Notes under the pieces: generated by a model
The model's input: only the letters and a program-made list of their open reading frames with translations
The model's database searches: none
What the model was told of the DNA's origin: nothing
Source of the DNA: an uncultured Croceitalea sp.
GTDB lineage: Bacteria > Bacteroidota > Bacteroidia > Flavobacteriales > Flavobacteriaceae
Assembly: GCA_947495075.1 (NCBI GenBank)
Contig: CANLXH010000001.1
Location: forward strand, 1,736,001-1,800,000
Direction of reading: 5' to 3'
Length of the DNA stretch: 64,000 bases
Position numbers and translations under genes: made by a program
In this document: in pieces, positions 57,533 through 64,000 of the stretch
How positions within the stretch are numbered: position 1 is the stretch's first letter
Layout of the letters: each line of letters starts with the position of its first letter

Positions 57533-58810
57533 TCACGAAAAAAAACTAATCAGCCCAATTACACCATTATAAGAAATAACGCAAGAAAAAAATAAAGCAC
57601 CTATTAAGCTTATATTAATAAGTAGATTAGTTTTATATAATGCTCTTGCTTTTTTCGTATTAATTAAAAGCAGTACTCCTATAATAACTAATGGTAATAT
57701 AAAAACATTAAATACTTGAGATACGATTTGCATTTCTATTGGATTTGCTCCAAAAACAGGAACAATCAAAGCGAACAAACAAGCTATAAAAGTTATTATT
57801 TTAAATTGACGCGAAGTAGTGTCTAGTTTGCCAGATTGGTAATCTGCGACTAATATAGGTGCAATTAGTATGCAAGGAAATATTGAAGATAAACCGGCAC
57901 TTAAGGTTCCGAAAAAGAAAAGTGTAAGTGCAAATTTTCCTGCAACTGGCTCTAATACCCCAACCATGTCTATAACCTTGGTTACGGGTTGCCCATTCTG
58001 AAATAGTGCACCGCAAGCGACAGCCATAATTGTAGCACTTATGAAAAAGACCAAAAACGCTGCGATAATGGCATCTTTTTTTTGTTGTTTTAGATTTTTA
58101 ATTGTCCATCCTTTTCCTTGGACGAATAATGGTCTAGATAGAAAAGTTGCTGCTGCCATAGTCGTACCTACAAAGGCAGCCACCATCATTTTTCCACCTT
58201 TTACATCAGGGATAGAAGGAATTAATCCTTTTGCAACTTCTACAGGCAAAGGATATACCATAAAAAGGGAAATAAGAAAAGAGAAGGCCATTATGGCAAC
58301 AAAAACAACTAAAATTTTCTCGAAAAATGTGTACTTGCCCACCATTAAAAGTCCGTACATAATCGCAATAACTACTATAGCAATTGCTAAAACTACTTCG
58401 TACTGGTAATTACCAACTACTGGCAGATAGATGTGAATTATTTCAAAGATGATATTGGACGAAATTCCTAAAATCCCCATCAGAGAGTTCCATTGTCCAA
58501 AAGAGATTCCAATGATGATAAGTATGGCTATAAGTTTGCCATATTTTAGATGTTTTTTGAATGCATACAAAGCAGTTTCGCCAGTAAGCAAAGCATAATT
58601 ACCGTATACATACATTAAAACACCTGAAAAAAAACAACTTAAAAGTAGTACCCATAAAAGTTGCATACCAAAAGTACTGCCGGCAACAATCATTGAAGTG
58701 ACACTACCTGTTCCAATGGTATAGCCGATTGCAAAAATGCCAGGTCCGAATGCTAAAATAACCGCAAGTAGTTTCTTAAACAATGACTTACTTACGGTTG
58801 AATTATCCAC
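57533..58810 (-). CDS. Nramp-like transporter in the KDG operon
   Basis: A 425-residue protein with eleven to twelve hydrophobic segments. The first helix has GPGIFAIGYTIGTGSVTSMIVAG, resembling the Nramp helix-1 motif but without the DPGN of manganese or iron transporters; the sixth-helix region reads MMVAAFVGTTMAAATFLSR, again without the MPH triplet. It therefore belongs to the Nramp superfamily with altered metal-binding residues. It follows kdgA by 4 bp, so a sugar-acid substrate is suspected, not shown. Confidence 0.72.
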   Translation of the reverse strand: MDNSTVSKSLFKKLLAVILAFGPGIFAIGYTIGTGSVTSMIVAGSTFGMQLLWVLLLSCFFSGVLMYVYGNYALLTGETALYAFKKHLKYGKLIAILIIIGISFGQWNSLMGILGISSNIIFEIIHIYLPVVGNYQYEVVLAIAIVVIAIMYGLLMVGKYTFFEKILVVFVAIMAFSFLISLFMVYPLPVEVAKGLIPSIPDVKGGKMMVAAFVGTTMAAATFLSRPLFVQGKGWTIKNLKQQKKDAIIAAFLVFFISATIMAVACGALFQNGQPVTKVIDMVGVLEPVAGKFALTLFFFGTLSAGLSSIFPCILIAPILVADYQSGKLDTTSRQFKIITFIACLFALIVPVFGANPIEMQIVSQVFNVFILPLVIIGVLLLINTKKARALYKTNLLINISLIGALFFSCVISYNGVIGLISFFS

Positions 58811-58814
58811 TTAC

Positions 58815-59483
58815 TTATCCTCTAAGGTTAGCTATAGTTGTTAAGGTAGCACGTACTTTTTCTTCAAGTCCTTGAAAGTCCTTTGTTGCTAGTATTTCTT
58901 TGCTAATAAGTTTAGAACCCATACCAACACAAGTAACCCCAGCATCAAACCAGCTTTTAAGGTTGCTTTCTTCTGTGCTTACTCCTCCTGTTGGCATTAT
59001 ACTCGTCCATGGTTGTGGACCTTTTATTGCTTTTACAAAACCAGGGCCATATGTTGACCCAGGAAATAACTTAACTATTTCGCAGCCCAATTCTTCTGCC
59101 TTATTTATTTCTGTTAAGGAACCACATCCTGGAGACCACAATACTTTACGTCTATTACAAACAATTGCAATGTCCTCTCTAAGAGACGGAGTAACAATAA
59201 AATTAGCTCCCATTTGCATGAAAAGTGACGCTGCTCCAGCATCTGTAATAGATCCTACACCTATAATCATTCCTGGCAATGCGCTAAGAGCATACTTATT
59301 AAGTTCTAAAAATACTTCATACGCAAAATCACCACGTGCCGTAAACTCCATTAAGCGCGAGCCTCCATCATAACATGCTTTAAGTACTTGTTTACCCAAT
59401 TCAATATCTGGGTGATAAAATAATGGTACCATTCCATTATTCTTCATTACTCCTGCAACTTCTATTCTTGAATATTGTGCCAT
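58815..59483 (-). CDS. KDG/KDPG aldolase
   Basis: A 222-residue class I aldolase of the Eda family: GMVPLFYHPDIELGKQVLKACYDGGSRLMEFTARGD at the start (with Glu in the EFT position), GVGSITDAGAASLFMQMGANFIVTPS, and the Schiff-base Lys in EIVKLFPGS. It splits KDPG into pyruvate and glyceraldehyde-3-phosphate. It lies 8 bp behind the KDG kinase gene and 4 bp before the Nramp-like gene, so the operon performs the lower part of alginate or pectin degradation. Confidence 0.92.
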   Translation of the reverse strand: MAQYSRIEVAGVMKNNGMVPLFYHPDIELGKQVLKACYDGGSRLMEFTARGDFAYEVFLELNKYALSALPGMIIGVGSITDAGAASLFMQMGANFIVTPSLREDIAIVCNRRKVLWSPGCGSLTEINKAEELGCEIVKLFPGSTYGPGFVKAIKGPQPWTSIMPTGGVSTEESNLKSWFDAGVTCVGMGSKLISKEILATKDFQGLEEKVRATLTTIANLRG

Positions 59484-59491
59484 CTTAATAG

Positions 59492-60532
59492 TTATCTTGC
59501 TACTCTTCCAGAAGCATCTCCACTCATTAACTTTTCAACTTCCGCTACTGTGGCCAAGTTTGCATCTCCTTTAATGGTGTGTTTTAAACATGAAGCTGCT
59601 ACTGCAAAATTCAAAGCGTTCTGATCATCTTCTGGGTATTTTAAAAGACCGTAAATTAAACCGCCCATAAAAGAATCTCCCCCACCTACTCTATCCACAA
59701 TATCAGTAATCTGATACTCCGGAGATTTAAACATTTTTTTACCATCATAAAGTACCCCAGCCCAACTATTATGTGAAGCCGATATGGATCCTCTTAACGT
59801 CGTAATTACTTTTTTAGCTCGAGGAAATCTTTTCATCATTTGCTCACATACAGACAAAAAAGCTTCGGCTTTAACATGTTCACCTTGTGTGGTAATGTCT
59901 AAACCTTCTGGCTTAATGCCAAAATGCTTTTCTGCATCTTCTTCATTCCCTAATACAATATCACAATAAGAAGTCAATTCAGTCATAATAGCTTCTCTAT
60001 CACCGCCATACTTCCAAAGTTTTGCTCGGTAATTTAAATCTGTTGAAATAGTAACACCCATTTCGCTAGCTACCTTAACAGCTTCAAGACAAGCATCTGC
60101 AGCTCCTTGGGAGATTGCTGGAGTAATGCCGGTCCAATGAAACCATTCCACTCCTTTAAAAACTGACTTCCAATCTACCATTCCCTTCTGTATTTCAGCA
60201 ATAGCAGAGTGTGCACGATCATAAACTACTTTACTCCCTCTGCTTACGGCTCCAGTTTCCAAAAAATAAATTCCTAGACGATCTCCACCATAGATAATTT
60301 TATCCGTGCCAACACCTCTTTTCCGCATTTCCATTAAAGCACACTCGCCAATATCATTCTTAGGTAATCTTGTTACAAAATCTACTGGAACTCCATAATT
60401 TGCTAATGAGACAGCCACATTTGACTCGCCTCCACCATAAACAACATCAAAGCTAGTGGTTTGCGAAAACCTTAAAAAACCAGGAGGTGCTAATCGTAAC
60501 ATAATCTCTCCGAAGGTTACAACTTTTTTCAT
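59492..60532 (-). CDS. kdgK: 2-keto-3-deoxygluconate kinase (PfkB family)
   Basis: A 346-residue sugar kinase: start VVTFGEIMLRLAPPGFLRFSQ, substrate segment YGGGESNVAVSLANYG, DLNYRAKLWKY and the catalytic VDRVGGGDSFMGGLIYG (GGGD base). Length and start agree with KDG kinases of Flavobacteria. It converts KDG to KDPG, the substrate of the aldolase next door. It is the second gene of the operon, 40 bp behind the SDR. Confidence 0.9.
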   Translation of the reverse strand: MKKVVTFGEIMLRLAPPGFLRFSQTTSFDVVYGGGESNVAVSLANYGVPVDFVTRLPKNDIGECALMEMRKRGVGTDKIIYGGDRLGIYFLETGAVSRGSKVVYDRAHSAIAEIQKGMVDWKSVFKGVEWFHWTGITPAISQGAADACLEAVKVASEMGVTISTDLNYRAKLWKYGGDREAIMTELTSYCDIVLGNEEDAEKHFGIKPEGLDITTQGEHVKAEAFLSVCEQMMKRFPRAKKVITTLRGSISASHNSWAGVLYDGKKMFKSPEYQITDIVDRVGGGDSFMGGLIYGLLKYPEDDQNALNFAVAASCLKHTIKGDANLATVAEVEKLMSGDASGRVAR

Positions 60533-60572
60533 TTTGTACTATATTATTTTGATTGCTATTATTTTCCTCTTT

Positions 60573-61328
60573 TTAACTAAAAGCCAATCCCCCATTAATA
60601 TCGATGTTATTACCGGTTACAAAAGAAGCTTCATCAGAACCCAAATAAGCTACCAAATCTGCAACTTCTTCTGCACCCCCTTCTCTTCTTAATGGAGTTC
60701 CTGAGGCTACTTTGGTTCTAACTTCATCCTTAGTAAAATCATCATGGAATTTTGTGCCTATTAACCCAGGACACAGCGCATTTACTCTTATGCCTTTTGG
60801 TCCAAGTTCTTTTGCCATTGCCCTTGTGAAAGTAGTAACAGCACCTTTTGAAGAAGCGTACAATGCTGAACCTCCCCCTCCTCCATCCCTTGCAGCTTGG
60901 GAAGATAAATTTATAATTGATGCGCCTTTAGGCATTAAAGGTTCAAAAGCCTGAGATACGAATACCGTAGATTTAAAATTAACATTCATTACAAGGTTAT
61001 AAAAGTCTTCATCAAATTCTTGTAATGTCTTTCTAGCAAAAAGCCCTCCAGCATTATTTACCAAAATATGAACTTGTTCACCAAATGCTTCAACTGTTTG
61101 GTCTTTTAATTTTTTAATATCATCAAGGTTTGAAGCATCGGCTTTAACTGCAATAGCTTTTTGTCCTAAAGACTTTATTGTTTTAACTGTTTCAATGGCT
61201 CCTGCCTCTGTATTAAAATAGTTAACAACAACATTAGCTCCCTCTTTGGCTAATTTTATAGCTATCGCTCGCCCAATATCTCTTGAACCTCCTGTAACTA
61301 CTGCTATTTTTCCTTCTAGTTTACCCAT
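60573..61328 (-). CDS. SDR family oxidoreductase, probable DEH/uronate reductase
   Basis: A 251-residue short-chain dehydrogenase: TGGSRDIGRAIA (NAD(P) loop, 12-23), NNAGG, catalytic Ser in INLSSQAARDGGGGGSALYASSKGA with Y-x3-K, and the C-terminal GNNIDINGG. It resembles reductases that turn 4-deoxy-5-hexoseulose uronate (DEH, from alginate) into KDG, and its place ahead of kdgK and kdgA supports that. It starts 18 bp behind a truncated SDR. Confidence 0.85.
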   Translation of the reverse strand: MGKLEGKIAVVTGGSRDIGRAIAIKLAKEGANVVVNYFNTEAGAIETVKTIKSLGQKAIAVKADASNLDDIKKLKDQTVEAFGEQVHILVNNAGGLFARKTLQEFDEDFYNLVMNVNFKSTVFVSQAFEPLMPKGASIINLSSQAARDGGGGGSALYASSKGAVTTFTRAMAKELGPKGIRVNALCPGLIGTKFHDDFTKDEVRTKVASGTPLRREGGAEEVADLVAYLGSDEASFVTGNNIDINGGLAFS

Positions 61329-61346
61329 TATATATTTTGTATGCTT

Positions 61347-61781
61347 TTATATTCCTAAAGCTTGTCCTCCACCAATTTGAATAGTTTCTGCCGTTATAAA
61401 AGATGCGTCTTTACTTGCTAAGAAAGAAATAACCCCTGCAACATCTTCTGGTTGTCCTAATCTTCCAAGCATAATATTGTTCGCCCATGAGGCAAAAACC
61501 TCCGGTTTAGTAGCTTTTATTTGTGCATGAAAAGGAGTATCAATTGTCCCTGGAGATACGGCATTCGCTCTTATACCATATTCTGCTAAATCCTTTGCCA
61601 AGGCTCTTGTGATAGCATGAACACCAGCTTTTGATGTCCCATAAATACCTGCGCCAGGACCACCAGCAGTCCATCCCGCATTTGAAGTATAATTTATGAT
61701 AGAAGGATGTTCTCCTTTTTTAAGGAATGGAATCGCTTGAAGTTGTCTAAAACAATTTTCACTTATAGTAGTCTTCTCTTC
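61347..61781 (-). pseudogene. truncated SDR oxidoreductase, N-terminal half missing
   Basis: The frame is open from 61781 (just inside a TAA at 61782-61784) to the stop at 61347. It encodes about the last 135 residues of an SDR: FRQLQAIPFLKKGEHPSIINY-T-S, the active site Y-GTS-K, ALAKDLAEYGIRANAVSPGTIDTPF, and FITAETIQIGGG. The Rossmann glycine motif and NNAG are gone. Homology stops near 61755, where the sequence of a PLD-like gene begins on the other strand. It is a relic unless it is translated from an internal start. Confidence 0.8.
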
Positions 61782-62213
61782 TTAATGCTGTTCTTGGCAT
61801 TATTCTTTACTACAAGAAACAATACATATCTTTTTGCCTTGGTACTTCCAATCCTTTTATTTGGAGTTTCAAGAATTTTAAGAAACAGGATTCAGACGAA
61901 GAGAATATTCCATTACAACTACACATCCCTATTCCCCTTTAAGGTTTTTGTAACTCCTGACTCCAATAGAATTAATAATATGTTTATTCATGGTAAAATA
62001 TATATCATAGATGGCCATACCGCATATCTCGGCTCACTCAACTTTACCGAAAGCGGTACAAAGTATAACTACGAAACTAGAATAAGGATAACGGAATTAG
62101 AAGCCGTAAAAAAAATTGATAAGGAATTCGATGAGCTATTTCATAATCCTGAAATGGCATTTTTTAGTGTTCAGAAATGGGGTAGCTATTTATATCAGGA
62201 GCCGATAAACTAA
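61707..62213 (+). pseudogene. C-terminal part of a PLD-domain protein, 5' end lost or replaced
   Basis: The open frame encodes 168 residues: two hydrophobic segments (about 22-35 and 40-53), then TPDSNRINNMFIHGKIYIIDGHTAYLGSLNFTESGTKYNYETR with a single HKD motif (H-G-K-x4-D). A functional PLD enzyme needs two HKD motifs or a dimer. The first about 15-20 codons run antisense through the SDR relic, so the original N-terminus was cut off at the same junction. An intact membrane-anchored half-PLD is possible but less likely. Confidence 0.65.
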
Positions 62214-62285
62214 ATGTCTAAATGTAAGTTGTTTTGGCCTAATATATACAATATTGGCGTCTTTCAATAGTATTTTGTATGATTC

Positions 62286-62322
62286 AATAAAAAGACCCAC
62301 CGTAGCAGCGATGGGCCTTTTC
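62286..62322 (-). terminator. terminator behind the TonB-dependent receptor
   Basis: On the minus strand AAAAGGCCCATCG pairs with CGGTGGGTCTTTT (two G-U pairs) around a 6-nt loop and a T run follows. It lies 23 bp behind the receptor stop. Confidence 0.82.
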
Positions 62323-62344
62323 AACTTATGAAAGTCAATACAAA

Positions 62345-64000
62345 TTAGAACGAATAACGCACACCAAATTGCGCTTGCCATCTGGCACTATTTATACCAG
62401 CATCGAAAATGTTCCAGGCCTCTCCATTGGTGGGTGCTTGAAAAGAAAAAGTTGGTGTTGTTCCATCAGCTTGAAAGCCTTGAAAACCAATCAAAGAGCT
62501 ATTTCCCCTATTATTGACAATATATCGTCTGCCCCAATCTTTATTCAGAAAATTAGTGAAATTGAAAATATCCAAACTGAATTTCAAATCATGCTTCTTA
62601 CCATTTTTACGTTTGATAAAAAAGCTCTGTTCTATTTTTAAATCAAGAACACTTTCAAAAGGTGTTCTGGCACCATTTCGCTCGGCGTACTGTCCTCTTC
62701 GTTCAGATAAATAATCATCCCCTTCAATGAAACTATTTAAGGCAGCCCATTGTTCGGCAGCTGTTTCACCAGCACCAATTACATCATCGCCATTGAAATC
62801 GGTATCCACGAGTACAATATCGCTCTGGTTAGCTGGTACGAAAATTAGATTTCTATTTTCACTATTACCAGGGTTATCATTATTCAAAGCACCTTGGTCA
62901 TTATATACATAAGAATAACGCTGACCAGATTGACCATTATAAAATAAAGATATTAAGGTCTCAGTAAACTTGAACTCCTTGTTCCAAGAAAGCAGGCCAG
63001 TAAATCTTGATCCTGTGTCAAATTGAGAAATCTGAGGATCTCCAGGAAAGTTTCTACCATTAATACTATGGAATCGCTTCCAGTTATCAGAATTAATAAA
63101 CTCAGTACCGTCGATGATAGACCTAGCTCTTGTAAAGTTATAAGAAGCACTAGCGTTCAGATTTTTACCAAAACGTTTTTGTAATTGAAACGAAGTACTG
63201 AATGTACTTCCTTTACTAGTATTAGTCATCAGCGTGATAAAATTGTAGTTTGGGTCAATAAAATCACCGCTGAAAATAGGTCTGTTATCAGGTGTTCCAG
63301 TTAACGTTCCGGTAGGGTTTCGCTCCCTGTTCACATTCTGAACCAACAAATTGTTCAAAGTTTTGGTATACTGGACATCGATTAAAGCAAAAAGGCCAGA
63401 TTCGAACGTTTTCTCATAAGAAAGGTTGGTCTTGAATACTTGCGGAAACTTAAAATTCTCAGCAAAAATATCCACATCACCGGATGGGTTGGTGTCGTTA
63501 AAATTTTGATTGTTCACATCTGGATTCAAAGGAATACCACCTGCTCCAGGAGGGGCAAAACCAGAACCATTAAACTCTGCTGTAAAGCCCGAGGATAAAC
63601 CATTCCTAAGGTAAACCCCACCTGGCCATACAAAAGGCACTCTACTGGTAAAAATACCTGCACCCCCTCTTAGTTTTGATAAACCATCTCCTTTAATGTC
63701 ATATTCAAATCCAAGTCTAGGGCTAACTAAAATCTGACTTTTAGGTAATCTACTGGCTTCAGCTCCTTCCAAATCATATCCTGCGGCTTCCAAAAGGGGT
63801 ATGGTGTTCGTGTTAAAGTCATCATTGATTAGAGGTGCGTCATCACCAAAAATAGGCACGTCAAATCGAAGGCCTCCAGTTATCTTAAACTTTTCGTTCA
63901 ACTGAATTTCATCTTGAACATAAAAAGCTAATTGAGCTGCGTTGAAATTGGCAGAAGCAGAAATTGCATCATCTCCAATTTCTGTGTTTCCTACGGTATG
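62345..64000 (-). CDS. TonB-dependent receptor, Oar-like (5' end beyond the window)
   Basis: The minus-strand frame is open from the window edge to the stop at 62345, giving 551 visible codons of a large outer-membrane receptor. Visible are barrel strands such as LAFYVQDEIQLNEKFKITGGLRFDVP, LVSPRLGFEYDIKGDGLSKLRGGAGIF, VFKTNLSYEKTFESGLFALIDVQYT, and a last strand WQAQFGVRYSF with C-terminal Phe. The order and the Oar-type strands point to the Oar-like TonB-dependent receptors with a carboxypeptidase-regulatory N-terminal domain, which is outside the window. The substrate is unknown; no SusD gene is nearby. Confidence 0.85.
   Translation of the reverse strand, partial: HTVGNTEIGDDAISASANFNAAQLAFYVQDEIQLNEKFKITGGLRFDVPIFGDDAPLINDDFNTNTIPLLEAAGYDLEGAEASRLPKSQILVSPRLGFEYDIKGDGLSKLRGGAGIFTSRVPFVWPGGVYLRNGLSSGFTAEFNGSGFAPPGAGGIPLNPDVNNQNFNDTNPSGDVDIFAENFKFPQVFKTNLSYEKTFESGLFALIDVQYTKTLNNLLVQNVNRERNPTGTLTGTPDNRPIFSGDFIDPNYNFITLMTNTSKGSTFSTSFQLQKRFGKNLNASASYNFTRARSIIDGTEFINSDNWKRFHSINGRNFPGDPQISQFDTGSRFTGLLSWNKEFKFTETLISLFYNGQSGQRYSYVYNDQGALNNDNPGNSENRNLIFVPANQSDIVLVDTDFNGDDVIGAGETAAEQWAALNSFIEGDDYLSERRGQYAERNGARTPFESVLDLKIEQSFFIKRKNGKKHDLKFSLDIFNFTNFLNKDWGRRYIVNNRGNSSLIGFQGFQADGTTPTFSFQAPTNGEAWNIFDAGINSARWQAQFGVRYSF

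Noticed and set aside
1-64000. tRNA, rRNA, CRISPR array, prophage or integrase genes
   Set aside because: None was seen: no CCA-ended cloverleaf, no regularly spaced repeats, no phage or integrase proteins. The only mobile-element trace is the transposase relic near 57.4 kb.

Overview
The window comes from an AT-rich member of the Bacteroidetes, most likely a marine Flavobacteriaceae. Support: promoters of the Bacteroidetes type (TAnnTTTG), a fused CcoN-CcoO cbb3 oxidase subunit, a clade II type nos cluster led by a lipoprotein cytochrome c, an Oar-like TonB-dependent receptor and a KDG catabolic operon of the kind used for alginate.

Layout. 1-2200: two cytochrome P460-like c-type proteins (the first cut by the window edge), a small barrel protein and an FMN reductase. 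2479-13497: a USP, an FNR-type regulator and the whole cbb3 oxidase set (ccoI, ccoS, ccoNO, ccoQ, ccoP, ccoG, ccoH, a TauE/UreH-like membrane protein). 13515-23158 (minus): one long nitrous oxide reductase operon (cytochrome c, fasciclin, nosZ, membrane protein, nosL, two FMN-binding split-barrel proteins, a cupin, a NosL-barrel fusion, nosDFY), facing an NsrR-like Rrf2 regulator. 23808-35702: USP and hemN, a TauE/patatin/DUF6544/CbpA/CbpM operon, a bactofilin-like operon, a copper chaperone and a MacB-type efflux system. 35821-55092: an apparent anoxia and dormancy island with a PfkB kinase, a structured non-coding stretch, DUF302 and HPF, a PAS histidine kinase, a REC-CRP fusion regulator, seven tandem-domain USPs, a ROK kinase, thioredoxin, an ATP-cone/Mrr-like nuclease, a metallo-beta-lactamase RNase, Hsp20 and a D-lactate dehydrogenase. 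55087-64000: a cardiolipin synthase, TonB, then a KDG catabolic operon, a recombination scar and the 3' end of a large TonB-dependent receptor.

The unifying signal is one operator. The palindrome TGAY-N4-RTCA occurs in 19 intergenic (or gene-edge) positions. In 19 promoter directions it sits exactly 27 nt before the TTTR half of a Bacteroidetes -7 element, which puts its centre near -41.5. This is the geometry of class II FNR activation. Several sites serve two divergent promoters. Two regulators in the window, an FNR-like protein and a REC-CRP fusion, carry the same ATESxIR recognition helix and are the obvious candidates to read it. Micro-oxic respiration, N2O reduction, anaerobic heme synthesis, USPs, Hsp20, HPF and PfkB would thus form one low-oxygen regulon. 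Its content resembles the mycobacterial DosR dormancy regulon, but it is built on FNR-type control.

Other items worth noting are a roughly 400-nt structured non-coding region ending in a strong terminator ahead of DUF302/HPF, USPs whose second ATP loop is replaced by a conserved H-x-F block, an SDR/PLD truncation junction, and an IS200/IS605 transposase relic.
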